Source: Psychrobacter sp. 4Dc
Lineage (GTDB): Bacteria > Pseudomonadota > Gammaproteobacteria > Pseudomonadales > Moraxellaceae
NCBI RefSeq assembly: GCF_002836715.1
Contig: NZ_PJAT01000103.1
Location: forward strand, 1 to 43,777
Direction of reading: 5' to 3'
DNA length: 43,777 bases
Part shown: positions 8,650 to 17,889 of the stretch, piece by piece
How the letters are laid out: each line of letters begins with the position of its first letter
How positions within the stretch are numbered: the first letter of the stretch is position 1
The notes under the pieces: generated by a model
What the model was told of the DNA's origin: nothing
What the model saw: only the letters and a program-made list of their open reading frames with translations
Databases searched by the model: none
Program-made: the position numbers and the translations under genes

Positions 8650-11628
8650 ATGACTGATAATATAGCTGACAATACCGCCGATAACGACCACAACTCCCAT
8701 CAAGCACTCGATCCTAAAACCTTACCGAATTTTGACGATATGCCAAATGTGGCACTGATGGATACCAGTCACGTAGACAAAGATCAGCCGCCCTTTATCT
8801 TAGTCGACGGCTCGTATTATCTGTTTCGCACCTATCATGCCCTCCCAAAGACCATGCAAAACTCGCAGGGTCTAATCACCAATGCGATTCGCGGTACCTT
8901 GAATGCGCTGCTAAAACTGATGCGTCGTTATCACCCTACTCATATGGCCGTCTGCTTCGATACAAAGTCACCGACTTTTCGCCATCATATGTCGCCTGAC
9001 TATAAGGCCGCTCGTCCGCCTATCGATATAGAACTGGTAGAGCAAATTCCTTATATTCATCGTTTGGTCAGCGCCTTGGGTATTCCGCTATTACGTATCG
9101 AGGGTGCAGAGGCCGATGATATCATCGGTACACTTGCCTATCGTGCCGTCGAGCAAGGTCACCATGTGGTCATCTCAACGGGCGATAAAGACATGATGCA
9201 GTTGGTCAATGATTGCGTCATCTTAGAAGACAGCTTTACTGGTAAAGTCACGGATACACCAGCGGTGATCGATAAGTTCGGCATTAACCCAAACCAAATG
9301 ATTGATTTTTTGACGCTCATGGGTGATGCCTCTGACGGTATCAAAGGTGTACCTGGCATCGGTAAAAAGACCGCTAAAGACCTACTCGTTGAGTATGGTG
9401 ATATCGAAAATATGCTCAAGCATATTGGCTTTATTAAAGGTCGCGGGGCGAAAGGTCTGATTGAACACGCTGACGATATTCCTTTTAATCGAAAGCTAGC
9501 CACCATCGTCACTAACTTAGCAATCGGTCAAGATTGGAATGACCTAAAAATCAATACTGACCCTTGTGCGCATATAGATGAATTGCGTGAATTATATAAT
9601 GAGCTTGAGTTTAGAAATGAGCTGGCATCGCTTGACCATCCAAATCATCCTGCCAATGGCTCTAAAAGTGTTGCTGATAGCCAAGCCGATACGGAGTCAC
9701 AGGCACAGGTGGCAAAATCGCTCCAATCAACCAAGAGCGACAACATCAAAGACAGCACTAACCATGATAAAGCGTGGCACACTGTACTCGATGAGCCAGC
9801 GTTTGATAGCTTGGTCGAATTGTTAGAAGCTGCTCCGCATTTTGTCATTGATACCGAAACCACTAGCGTTCATTGGCGTGATGCACAAATTGTCGGTTTA
9901 TCCTTTGCGTTGCAAGCACACGAAGCCTATTACATTCCGCTTACGCATAGCCTAGAAGGTGATGAGCTAACTGCCAAGCAACTTGATCGCGATACAGTAT
10001 TAGCTCGCTTAAAACCTATCTTAGAGAACCCAAATATCGGTAAAATCGGTCAGCATCTAAAGTACGATGCGCACATCCTCGCTCACTACGATATCGACCT
10101 AGTTGGCGCCATACATGAGCAGCCAAATAACTGGGCAATGGACACCATGCTTGCCAGCTACGTCATCAATGCGGCAGCCACTCGCCACGGTATGGACGAT
10201 TTGGCACGTCATTATCTACAAACGCAAACCATCAGCTTTGAAGATGTGGCAGGTAAAGGCGCTAAGCAAGTTACCTTTGACCAAGTGGCCATCGATATCG
10301 CGAGCGACTATGCGTGTGAAGATGCCGACATCACCTATCAATTATTTGACGTGTTCAGCGTTGAGCTGGCTAACGATGCCAATAATGCCAAACTGTTACA
10401 CGAGCTAGAGATTCCAACAGCAGAGATACTTTGCCAAATGGAAGCGCATGGTATTTTGATTAAACGTTCATTCTTAAACGAGCTATCAAAACGCTTCGAC
10501 GAAGAAATCATCGCCCTAGAGAAGCGCGCTTATGAAGTAGCTGGTGAAGAGTTTAACTTAGGCTCTCCTAAGCAATTAGGTGAGATGCTGTTTGAAAAGC
10601 TAGGCGTCGCTGGTGGTAAAAAAACCAAGTCTGGTCAATACTCGACTGGTGAGGCGGTACTATCAAAAATCGATCATCCATTGGTCGATATTACGCTAGA
10701 GTATCGTGGACTATCTAAGCTCAAAAGCACTTATACTGATGCGCTGGATAATGTCGCAGATAGCGAAACCGATCGCGTACACACTAGCTACCATCAGGCA
10801 TTAACGAGCACTGGTCGTTTGTCATCGACAGATCCTAACTTGCAAAATATCCCAATTCGTACTGCGACTGGTCGTTTAATTCGTCAAGCCTTTATCGCAC
10901 CAGAAGATCGCGTTATTTTAGCCGCCGATTATTCACAAATTGAATTACGTTTAATGGCGCATTTTTCGGGTGATAAAAACCTAACTCATGCCTTTAACGA
11001 AGGGTTAGATATTCATGCAGCCACCGCTGCCGAAGTACTTGGTAAAGATGTCGCAGACGTCACTTCGACCGAACGTCGTAATGCTAAAGCTATTAACTTT
11101 GGTCTGCTATACGGGATGAGTGCCTTTGGACTTGCCAAGCAGTTACAGATGAGCCGCGGCGAGGCACAAGACTATATCGATATGTACTTTAAGCGTTATC
11201 CAGGCGTCAAAAACTATATGATCAATACGCGTGCCAGCGCCTATGAGCAAGGTTATGTCGAGACGATATTAGGTCGTAAGCTCTATACGCCTGATATCAA
11301 TCATAGTAACCGTATGGTCAAGCAAGGTGCTGAGCGCGCGGCGATTAACGCCCCACTACAAGGCTCTGCTGCTGATCTAATCAAGCTTGCTATGATTGCC
11401 GTTGATAAAGTGCTGCCAAAAGAGCAAGCCAAAATGCTGCTACAGGTTCACGATGAATTGGTGTTTGAAGTGGATGCCGATAAAGTAGACGAAGTTAGCC
11501 AGCTAATTACCGATGCTATGCAAGATGTATTGACGACTACGGCAGTAGGAAAAGGTTGGAACGTCGACTTTGCAGTACCTTTATTAGTCGAGACTGATAG
11601 CGGTCAAAACTGGGATGAGGCGCATTAG
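8650..11628 (+). CDS. polA: DNA polymerase I
   Basis: Repair and Okazaki-fragment polymerase with all three activities. The 5' nuclease domain covers about residues 45-330 (FILVDGSYYLFRTYHALP; GAEADDIIGTLA; GDASDGIKGVPGIGKKTA). The proofreading exonuclease looks active: DTETTS matches the E. coli Asp-Glu pair, with MDTMLASYV and YACEDADITYQL. The polymerase carries motif A DYSQIELRLMAH, motif B RNAKAINFGLLYG and motif C QVHDELVFEV. A Ser/Asp/Gln-rich linker of about 50 residues separates the two nuclease domains, and the N-terminus is about 40 residues longer than in E. coli. I chose the ATG at 8650; a GTG three codons earlier is possible, and neither has a strong ribosome site. Length 992 residues. 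Confidence 0.97.
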   Translation: MTDNIADNTADNDHNSHQALDPKTLPNFDDMPNVALMDTSHVDKDQPPFILVDGSYYLFRTYHALPKTMQNSQGLITNAIRGTLNALLKLMRRYHPTHMAVCFDTKSPTFRHHMSPDYKAARPPIDIELVEQIPYIHRLVSALGIPLLRIEGAEADDIIGTLAYRAVEQGHHVVISTGDKDMMQLVNDCVILEDSFTGKVTDTPAVIDKFGINPNQMIDFLTLMGDASDGIKGVPGIGKKTAKDLLVEYGDIENMLKHIGFIKGRGAKGLIEHADDIPFNRKLATIVTNLAIGQDWNDLKINTDPCAHIDELRELYNELEFRNELASLDHPNHPANGSKSVADSQADTESQAQVAKSLQSTKSDNIKDSTNHDKAWHTVLDEPAFDSLVELLEAAPHFVIDTETTSVHWRDAQIVGLSFALQAHEAYYIPLTHSLEGDELTAKQLDRDTVLARLKPILENPNIGKIGQHLKYDAHILAHYDIDLVGAIHEQPNNWAMDTMLASYVINAAATRHGMDDLARHYLQTQTISFEDVAGKGAKQVTFDQVAIDIASDYACEDADITYQLFDVFSVELANDANNAKLLHELEIPTAEILCQMEAHGILIKRSFLNELSKRFDEEIIALEKRAYEVAGEEFNLGSPKQLGEMLFEKLGVAGGKKTKSGQYSTGEAVLSKIDHPLVDITLEYRGLSKLKSTYTDALDNVADSETDRVHTSYHQALTSTGRLSSTDPNLQNIPIRTATGRLIRQAFIAPEDRVILAADYSQIELRLMAHFSGDKNLTHAFNEGLDIHAATAAEVLGKDVADVTSTERRNAKAINFGLLYGMSAFGLAKQLQMSRGEAQDYIDMYFKRYPGVKNYMINTRASAYEQGYVETILGRKLYTPDINHSNRMVKQGAERAAINAPLQGSAADLIKLAMIAVDKVLPKEQAKMLLQVHDELVFEVDADKVDEVSQLITDAMQDVLTTTAVGKGWNVDFAVPLLVETDSGQNWDEAH

Positions 11629-11653
11629 TCACTCACTGCCATTTAATCAAGCA

Positions 11654-11683
11654 TGCAAGGTATGATTATCGATGTACCTTGCA
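11654..11683 (+). terminator. hairpin just after polA
   Basis: A perfect 9-bp stem, TGCAAGGTA with TACCTTGCA, starts 26 bases after the polA stop. The nearest T-run (GAGTTTTTG) is about nine bases further on, so it is not a textbook terminator but may stabilise or end the polA mRNA. Confidence 0.4.
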
Positions 11684-11847
11684 GATATGAGAGTTTTTGA
11701 TAATGGATACTACAATAAATCATTATATATTGTTTATATTAACAATCACTTATGACCAGTTAGTTATATTTCATAACAGTAATGTCTAGGTACGGGGTTT
11801 ATAATAGGTCATCTGTTACACCCTAACTATTCGATATTTTTTGCTTT

Positions 11848-11880
11848 AAAGTGAGCCTTTGGGCTCACTTTTTTGTTTTT
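11848..11880 (+). terminator. strong terminator 220 bases after polA
   Basis: Perfect 10-bp stem AAAGTGAGCC/GGCTCACTTT with a four-base loop, then six T, G and five T. It is far from the polA stop and directly ahead of the next gene. It may end either a long polA 3' region or a separate short transcript (see findings). Confidence 0.85.
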
Positions 11881-11915
11881 AACACATTCTTTTTGATACG
11901 CAGGAGCCAGTTATT

Positions 11916-12452
11916 TTGAGTTCAGATGGCATCATTGAAGTCCCTGGCATTATACTTTTGATAATATGCCTATTGCGCAGTTCACAATATGTTATGAAAA
12001 GTCATGTCAAACAAATTAAGGCTTTTTGGCTGGCAGCCGTACTTATATTTGTCTCTGTCATTCGTCGAGAGTTGAACTATCTACCAGACTTACTAGTTCC
12101 AAGCGATTTTTCGATGCTTGGCCAGTCTTATGACTGGTGGGAGGACAGCGTCCTTACCGTTATTTATCTCGTCGCACTTGGTTTGCTGGTCTACTCAAGG
12201 CATTACCTATGGGCAGTGCTAAAACACGTGCCCGTTTCGCTCTATCTTAGCGTTACTGTACTTGCTATCATTCAGTACATGGGCGAGAACGCTATTATGT
12301 TCCCGCATACATTTGGGGAAATTGTCGAAGAGCTGGCTGAGACTGCCATTTATGGTATCGCCTTGACCTATTTATGGCGATGTAAACTGGCTGATTATCA
12401 GTCATGTCTAGTACAGAAGTTAAATTATAAGTTCGACCATGCCAATAATTAA
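11916..12452 (+). CDS. membrane protein of unknown function
   Basis: 178 residues with four or five predicted membrane segments, roughly 9-25, 35-50, 78-97, 101-123 and 138-153. Charged, conserved-looking stretches include VIRRELNYLPDL between helices and GENAIMFPHTFGEIVEELAE before the last helix. The second stretch has several acidic residues and a His that could bind metal or ligand. The start is TTG, chosen because CAGGAG lies nine bases upstream and no ATG follows near it. I do not recognise the family. It stands alone between the terminators at 11848 and 12526. Confidence 0.7.
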   Translation: MSSDGIIEVPGIILLIICLLRSSQYVMKSHVKQIKAFWLAAVLIFVSVIRRELNYLPDLLVPSDFSMLGQSYDWWEDSVLTVIYLVALGLLVYSRHYLWAVLKHVPVSLYLSVTVLAIIQYMGENAIMFPHTFGEIVEELAETAIYGIALTYLWRCKLADYQSCLVQKLNYKFDHANN

Positions 12453-12525
12453 CACTATAAGTTTTATTATTTATGTAGCGATCTGGCTATCGTACAAAGA
12501 CTTAGCATAAATTTCATAAATAATT

Positions 12526-12554
12526 ACGGCTACTCATCTTGAGTAGTCGTTTTG
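12526..12554 (+). terminator. terminator of the 11916 membrane protein gene
   Basis: ACGGCTACTCA pairs with TGAGTAGTCGT (one wobble) around TCT and is followed by TTTTG. The T-run is short. Confidence 0.6.
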
Positions 12555-12740
12555 CGTTCTAGTCATTGTCTTACATTTTTTGAACATCCTGTCACACCTT
12601 GCTACTAGTGAAAAGTTGATTAAGCGTACAAACTGAGAAGCATATTATCCACGTTACAACGAACGATGCTTTAACAAGCCAGCACGATATTTTTACTTCT
12701 AATGATGGCGACATTTAATAACTACAATAAGGAATTATTC

Positions 12741-13085
12741 ATGGAAAACTCAAAAAACCCACTACCAGAAGAGATGGATCATATTGACGGTAATCGTCGT
12801 AACAATAATCAGGATGAACAAGACGACCAATTGGTCGATTTGGACAATCCTATGTTGCATACCATCGATAACGATGATGTGATTGATAATAGTGCAGGAT
12901 TCAATAACTCTGAAGTCGGTAGTGATGCGACCCAAGGACTAACACCTGCGCATCGTCAAAATATCGATGAGTCACGTGTCGATGAGATTTTGGTTCAGGA
13001 CAATCTTGATGACAGCGATTATCCAGATGCCATGGATATTGTTGATAGAGAAGCGGCCGAACGTAGCAACGATGATGATTTTTAG
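12741..13085 (+). CDS. small, highly acidic protein of unknown function
   Basis: 114 residues, very rich in Asp, Asn and Glu and poor in hydrophobic residues, so probably disordered or a flexible cytoplasmic protein. Examples are DEQDDQLVDLDNP and the C-terminus ERSNDDDF. There is no signal peptide, no membrane segment and no Cys. The ATG at 12741 is preferred because AAGGAA lies seven bases before it; the earlier in-frame ATGs at 12702 and 12705 lack a site. It ends at a strong terminator shared with hemH. I do not recognise a family. The acidic character recalls nucleic-acid mimics or stress-related disordered proteins, but that is only an analogy. Confidence 0.7.
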   Translation: MENSKNPLPEEMDHIDGNRRNNNQDEQDDQLVDLDNPMLHTIDNDDVIDNSAGFNNSEVGSDATQGLTPAHRQNIDESRVDEILVQDNLDDSDYPDAMDIVDREAAERSNDDDF

Positions 13086-13120
13086 AACTTAATACGATTG
13101 TTGACCTACTCCTCTAAACC

Positions 13121-13158
13121 AAAAAAGCACGCTTAACTATATTAAGCGTGCTTTTTCT
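13121..13158. terminator. bidirectional terminator between the acidic protein gene and hemH
   Basis: Perfect 15-bp stem (AAAAAGCACGCTTAA with its complement) and a five-base loop. The flanking A-run and T-run serve the plus-strand gene ending at 13085 and hemH on the minus strand. Confidence 0.9.
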
Positions 13159-13200
13159 TATTTTGCTATTCAATTCACCACGATAGCGACTTTCGACTGT

Positions 13201-14220
13201 TTAAACCCAGCCATCTAACGTGCCAGCCCAACCTTTTACCAAAGGCAGACTCAACGCTTCAAGCAATTCAATATGTGTCTCATCAAGGTTTAATGCAGGG
13301 ATATAATGATACTCTTGCCCGCCAGCATTAAGGAAGTTATCACGGTTTTCAATGGCTAGCTCTTCTAGTGTCTCTAGACAATCTGCTGAAAACGCCGGAC
13401 TAATCACTTGCACCGAGCGCACACCTGACTGACCCCAATCTTCCAACACTACATCAGTATACGGCTTAACCCACTCTTGCTTACCAAAGCGTGACTGGAA
13501 ACTGATAATCCATTCGTCATCGTTCAGGCCAAGTTCATGCGCCACTTGTGCAGCGGTACATTTACAACGTTTAGGATAAGGATCGCCTTTATCAGCATAA
13601 GGCTGCGGAATACCATGAAAACTAAACATCAATTTTTCAGGCTTGCCATGCTTCTCTTGAAAACGGCGAATAGAGTTGGCCAATGCTTGAATATATAGCG
13701 GATGGGCAAAGTAATCTTTGACAATTGTATAATTTGGCAAGTTGCGTTGCTTGAGCGTCCACTTCGTCAGCGCATCATATACCGCACCGCCTGAAGAGGC
13801 AGAGTACTGCGGAAACAATGGCAGAATGACAAAGTGATCAACCCCTTCACCGCGTAGCGCATCCATGACATCAGGCAAACCAGGATTACCATAGCTCATC
13901 GCAGGATGCACAGAGACACGAAATGGTGACACACTATCGGCCAAACGTGGTTCTAATAGCTCAACTTGGCTTTTTAGTATTTTACGAATCGGTGAGTCAC
14001 CTTCCCAAATACTAGCGTAAGCCTTTGCTACGCGCTTAGGACGACTGGGCAAGACAAATAGATTCAGAATAATAGCCCATAGGAATTTGGGAATCTCGAT
14101 CACTCGTGGGTCTGACAAAAACTGTTTGAGGTAGCGACGTACGGCAGGTGCCGTTGGCTCATCTGGGGTACCAAGATTCACTAACAAAACGGCAATACGT
14201 GGGGGCAATTTAGGTTTCAT
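13201..14220 (-). CDS. hemH: ferrochelatase
   Basis: Inserts Fe2+ into protoporphyrin IX in the last step of heme synthesis; peripheral inner-membrane enzyme. The 339 residues start with the typical [14 protein letters not shown]. The metal-binding His is H202 in [11 protein letters not shown], and the partner Glu is E283 in [11 protein letters not shown]. Two cysteines at KRCKCTAA lie just after the active-site loop, which could relate to an iron-sulfur or regulatory site in some family members; I do not see a full cluster motif. Single gene, sharing a terminator with the acidic protein gene. Confidence 0.96.
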   Translation of the reverse strand: MKPKLPPRIAVLLVNLGTPDEPTAPAVRRYLKQFLSDPRVIEIPKFLWAIILNLFVLPSRPKRVAKAYASIWEGDSPIRKILKSQVELLEPRLADSVSPFRVSVHPAMSYGNPGLPDVMDALRGEGVDHFVILPLFPQYSASSGGAVYDALTKWTLKQRNLPNYTIVKDYFAHPLYIQALANSIRRFQEKHGKPEKLMFSFHGIPQPYADKGDPYPKRCKCTAAQVAHELGLNDDEWIISFQSRFGKQEWVKPYTDVVLEDWGQSGVRSVQVISPAFSADCLETLEELAIENRDNFLNAGGQEYHYIPALNLDETHIELLEALSLPLVKGWAGTLDGWV

Positions 14221-14616
14221 AGCAGCACTTTATTAGCAGTAAGTTATTAAGGGTTAGGTCAAAATAATAAGAGACGATACTGTTAAGACACAGTTGAATA
14301 AACACCTCATTAGTGTAGCATTTTATCTATTAATAACGCGGGCTAAAAGCGCCCCTATACAATTTGATACGCAGTTGCTATTTATTGACTCTTGATTACT
14401 TGATGCTAGCGGCTTGTTCATTATTTGCCTATGGCGAATTTTACATACCAACTATGATCGATACGCTCGAAAGGCGCGCTCGACGGTTGTACTCCAACGC
14501 GCATCACCATACAATAGGCAGGCCCAGTTTATAAAAACCGTGTAGGTAAAATAGCCTGTTAACAACATGCCATTTTGCTTTTATTTTATTGATGATTGTA
14601 GTCTTGCGAGGTAGCT
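14221..14616. other. intergenic region between hemH and metX
   Basis: 396 bases between divergent genes, so promoters for both should lie here. I found no clear sigma-70 box pair, no SAM-riboswitch motif and no tRNA. GCGAGG just ahead of the TTG at 14617 is the ribosome site of metX. Confidence 0.5.
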
Positions 14617-16059
14617 TTGAACGCACGCTCTGATAATACCAGTGACCAGCATCCTAATTCACACCCTCACCCTAATAGCTCAGCCAATACCGACAGTGCC
14701 GTAGGGTCTGTGGGTGTCGTTACGCCCCAGAATTTCCATTTCGCTGAGCCCTTAACGTTAGAATGCAACCGTACCCTACCCTCGTTTGACTTGATGGTAG
14801 AGACTTATGGTACGCTCAATCGCGATAAATCAAATGCGATTCTGATTTGCCACGCGTTATCGGGCAATCATCATGCAGCTGGCTTCCATAGCGCTGATGA
14901 CAAAAAAGCAGGCTGGTGGGACAATATGATTGGCCCCAATAAAGCAATTGATACCAATCAGTTCTATGTGGTGTGTGTCAATAATATCGGCAGCTGTTTT
15001 GGTTCAACAGGGCCTACCACTATTAACCCAGATAGCGTTGGCTCGGATAGTGTTAGTTCGGACAGCGTTGATTCAAATAGTAGCAATGAGCCGCAAGTGT
15101 ATGGTCCTGATTTTCCGCTGATCACTATCAAAGACTGGGTGAAAACCCAAGCAATGCTCTCAGATCGTCTAGGCATCGACGTTTGGCACGCCATTGTCGG
15201 CGGCTCAATGGGCGGTATGCAAGCGCTACAATGGTCTGTTGATTATCCAGAGCGGTTAAAGCGCTGTGTGGTCATCGCCAGTACGCCAAAGCTATCTGCT
15301 CAAAATATCGCCTTTAACGAAGTGGCGCGCCAATCTATATTATCCGATCCTGACTTTAAAGACGGGCGCTATATACAAGAAGGCACTTATCCTCGTCGCG
15401 GACTGATATTGGCGCGTATGGTTGGGCATATTACCTATTTAACTGATGACGCGATGAAAGCCAAATTTGGCCGTGATTTAAAATCAGGTAAATTCATGTA
15501 TGGCTACGATGTCGAGTTTCAGGTCGAAAGCTACCTACGCTATCAAGGCGAGCGCTTTAGTGAAAACTTCGATGCCAATACTTATCTGCTCATGACTAAA
15601 GCCTTAGATTACTTTGATCCGACGCGCGACTATCCATCAACGGTAGCAAAAGATACTACAGAGTCGGCAGTGCAAATAGAAGACTCAATCGCGGCGTCAG
15701 TCGAATCTAGCAAAGCGAATGCACAGAGTGAGTTAGAAGATGCGGTAACGACGATTGAGGATATTGAATCTGATCGTCAGCAAGAGCTTTCTGCGCTCAA
15801 AGCCGCCTTTGCCCATACACAATGCCAGTATCTAGTCGTTTCATTCACCACTGACTGGCGCTTTGCACCTGAGCGCTCGCAAGAGATTGTCGATGCGCTG
15901 ATGGCCACTGGCAAACCAGTCAGCTATATCAATATTGACGCGCCGCATGGACATGACTCTTTCTTATTTGATATTCCTCGCTACATGGGTGCGGTTAAAG
16001 GATTTTTGACTGCGCCATTTATTACCCCTAGCCGCTCAGCCACAGGAGAGCGCTCATGA
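14617..16059 (+). CDS. metX: homoserine O-acyltransferase (MetX family)
   Basis: Alpha/beta-hydrolase enzyme that acylates homoserine in methionine synthesis. The nucleophile is S197 in [12 protein letters not shown]; the triad is completed by D413 (TTDWRF) and H446 (PHGHDSF). [12 protein letters not shown] and the ITIKDWV stretch are also typical. At 480 residues it is about 100 longer than usual. There is a Pro/His/Ser-rich N-terminus, an insertion of Asp-Ser-Val-X-Ser repeats at 139-158, and an acidic Ala/Ser/Glu insertion at about 343-388. The start is TTG, supported by GAGG five bases upstream; no nearer ATG would keep the domain. Overlaps metW by four bases. Acetyl-CoA or succinyl-CoA specificity cannot be told from motifs here. 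Confidence 0.92.
   Translation: MNARSDNTSDQHPNSHPHPNSSANTDSAVGSVGVVTPQNFHFAEPLTLECNRTLPSFDLMVETYGTLNRDKSNAILICHALSGNHHAAGFHSADDKKAGWWDNMIGPNKAIDTNQFYVVCVNNIGSCFGSTGPTTINPDSVGSDSVSSDSVDSNSSNEPQVYGPDFPLITIKDWVKTQAMLSDRLGIDVWHAIVGGSMGGMQALQWSVDYPERLKRCVVIASTPKLSAQNIAFNEVARQSILSDPDFKDGRYIQEGTYPRRGLILARMVGHITYLTDDAMKAKFGRDLKSGKFMYGYDVEFQVESYLRYQGERFSENFDANTYLLMTKALDYFDPTRDYPSTVAKDTTESAVQIEDSIAASVESSKANAQSELEDAVTTIEDIESDRQQELSALKAAFAHTQCQYLVVSFTTDWRFAPERSQEIVDALMATGKPVSYINIDAPHGHDSFLFDIPRYMGAVKGFLTAPFITPSRSATGERS
15031..15075 (+). repeat. three tandem 15-bp repeats inside metX
   Basis: Units GATAGCGTTGGCTCG, GATAGTGTTAGTTCG and GACAGCGTTGATTCA encode Asp-Ser-Val-X-Ser three times. The copies differ mostly at third positions. 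They sit in a surface-loop insertion just before the conserved ITIKDWV region. Confidence 0.85.
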
Positions 16060-16664
16060 GAATGGACCACCAACTGGCAGAGCGCTGGATTGCGCCGCAA
16101 GCACATGTACTGGACTTAGGTTGTGGCAATGGCGAGCTGCTTGCCCACTTACAGCAGAAACTAGGCGTAACAGGTTACGGACTAGAGATTGATGAAGACA
16201 AAATCAATGAGGCGATTGGTAATGGCTTATCAATTGTCGAGCAGGACCTCAACGATGGCCTAGCGCGCTTTGCTGATAACAGCTTTGACACGGTCGTCAT
16301 GGCACGTGCCCTACAAGCAGTAAAAGCACCTGACGAGTTGTTGCTTGATATGCTGAGAGTTGCCCGTGAAGCAGTCATCACTTTCCCTAACTTTGCGCAT
16401 TGGCAAAACCGCATTCATTTAGGGCTAAAAGGTATGATGCCCGTCTCTGAAGCGCTGCCTTACGAATGGTACAACACGCCGAACATTCACCTATGTACCT
16501 TTAAAGATTTTGAACTGTTATGTGCGCAGCATGATATTCATATTATTAATCGTTTTGCCGTTAGCGATTCTGAGAAAGGTCACACACCGCTAATGAAAGC
16601 GTTAATAAGACAAGCCCCTAACTTTTTAGCAGACGTCGCTATCTACCGAGTGACCAAGAAATAA
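16056..16664 (+). CDS. metW: methionine biosynthesis protein MetW
   Basis: SAM-dependent methyltransferase-like partner of MetX. The glycine-rich SAM loop LDLGCGNGE is at residues 19-27, with the acidic LEIDEDKI following. [20 protein letters not shown] and [17 protein letters not shown] are characteristic of MetW. The start overlaps the metX stop (ATGA), so the two are translationally coupled. MetW is reported to bind and support MetX in several proteobacteria. The 202-residue length is normal. Confidence 0.95.
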   Translation: MRMDHQLAERWIAPQAHVLDLGCGNGELLAHLQQKLGVTGYGLEIDEDKINEAIGNGLSIVEQDLNDGLARFADNSFDTVVMARALQAVKAPDELLLDMLRVAREAVITFPNFAHWQNRIHLGLKGMMPVSEALPYEWYNTPNIHLCTFKDFELLCAQHDIHIINRFAVSDSEKGHTPLMKALIRQAPNFLADVAIYRVTKK

Positions 16665-17078
16665 CCGGTGAATGCTCAGCTGTCTTTATGTTTTATAGAA
16701 TACTAAACAGTGCTGTAAGTACTGATATTAACCTTAATAGATTGTTAACTTAATATAATTTTTTAGTAACTGTCTGATTTTGTTAAGGACAATCAGGTAC
16801 AAACGTCTATTAGACCTTGTAATTAGTATTTGAGTTTCGTAAGTTTGGGTGTTAAGCTAGCAAAATATTGTCAGCCACCCCACTATTACGACCGTTTGTC
16901 TAATCAGTTAGGGTGAAATCTCTGATTTAGAGATGACAACCCCCTTTTGCTAATGATTAGGTAAGTTCATATCGCAAGATTCCACCTAATTGTTATCGCC
17001 GTCTGACTGTCTTTAGCGAGACAATGTTTAGCGGTACAATTTTTTTTTGCTTATTAACTGCCTAATTTTGGAGCTGCT
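16665..17078. other. intergenic region between metW and the Sel1 gene
   Basis: 414 bases, AT-rich. It holds small inverted repeats (an imperfect CTGATT/AATCAG hairpin at about 16772-16799 and ATCTCT-GATTT-AGAGAT at about 16918-16934) but no terminator with a T-run after metW and no clear promoter. I see no coding sequence. GGAG before 17079 is the downstream ribosome site. Confidence 0.5.
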
Positions 17079-17660
17079 ATGAAACTATTAAAAGCTGCGT
17101 TGTTTACTGCATTATTTTCTTGTGCTGGTTTAGCCAATGCTGAGTTAATATCAAACGTACCGCTTGATACCTCACGTTTTGAACTCATGCCTGTGAGCGA
17201 GTTGTCTAGTCGTGCCGCCCAAGGTAACGATCACGCTCAGTTCTATTTGGCCAAGCGCTTACAAAAAGGTGAAGGTATTTCTCAAAATACTCAACAAGCA
17301 ATCCAGTGGTATACCAAAGCCGCTCAGCAAGGCGTTGCTCCTGCTCAGTTGAACCTTGCCATCATGTATTTGCGTGGCGAAGGCGTACAGCCTAACTTGC
17401 AACAAGCCCGTCTTTGGTTAGAAAAAGCTGCAATGCGTGGCGATAACCGTGCCAGCTATACGCTTGCGCTATTAGATGAAAAGCAAAAAAATCTAGTCGA
17501 TGCCTATAAATGGTATGACTTGGCTGCCCGTGATGGCATGCTAGATGAAAAAGTCCGTAACAAAGCGCGTGGTAAAATTGGTCAGTTGGCATTGAACTTA
17601 TCAAGTGATGATATCGCTAGTGCTCGTAGCAAAGCAGATACTTGGTTCCAGAGTAAATAG
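17079..17660 (+). CDS. exported Sel1-repeat (TPR-like) protein
   Basis: 193 residues. A signal peptide ends around LANA at residues 19-22, so the protein is periplasmic or envelope-associated. Sel1-like repeats of about 36 residues follow: AAQGNDHAQFYLAKRLQKGE, AAQQGVAPAQLNLAIMYLRG and AAMRGDNRASYTLALLDEK, then AYKWYDLAARDGM. Such helical-repeat proteins are scaffolds for protein contacts; no enzyme domain is present. GGAG lies six bases before the ATG. Single gene with terminator at 17694-17724. Confidence 0.88.
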   Translation: MKLLKAALFTALFSCAGLANAELISNVPLDTSRFELMPVSELSSRAAQGNDHAQFYLAKRLQKGEGISQNTQQAIQWYTKAAQQGVAPAQLNLAIMYLRGEGVQPNLQQARLWLEKAAMRGDNRASYTLALLDEKQKNLVDAYKWYDLAARDGMLDEKVRNKARGKIGQLALNLSSDDIASARSKADTWFQSK

Positions 17661-17693
17661 TATCTAACTTTCGTACTACGAATTGAATATAAA

Positions 17694-17724
17694 AAAAGCT
17701 CAGTATTTTACTGGGCTTTTTTGT
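17694..17724 (+). terminator. terminator of the Sel1 gene
   Basis: AAGCTCAGTA pairs with TACTGGGCTT (one wobble) around TTT, with six T after it. Confidence 0.85.
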
Positions 17725-17889
17725 TTTCTATGACAGCAAGCCAAGCAATACAAACTATTCAAAACCCATCTAAAATTTGCTACACTACGCGCGCATTAAT
17801 CAATTCCACAATTGAGATAATGTTATATACCTATCTACTTTTTTATTATCATTGCACTAGGTTTGCGACCTAGCCAGCAGGAGAAAGAC

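Noticed and set aside
14221..14616. SAM-sensing riboswitch upstream of metX
   Set aside because: I looked for SAM-I or SAM-II-like core motifs and paired helices before the start and found none I could support.
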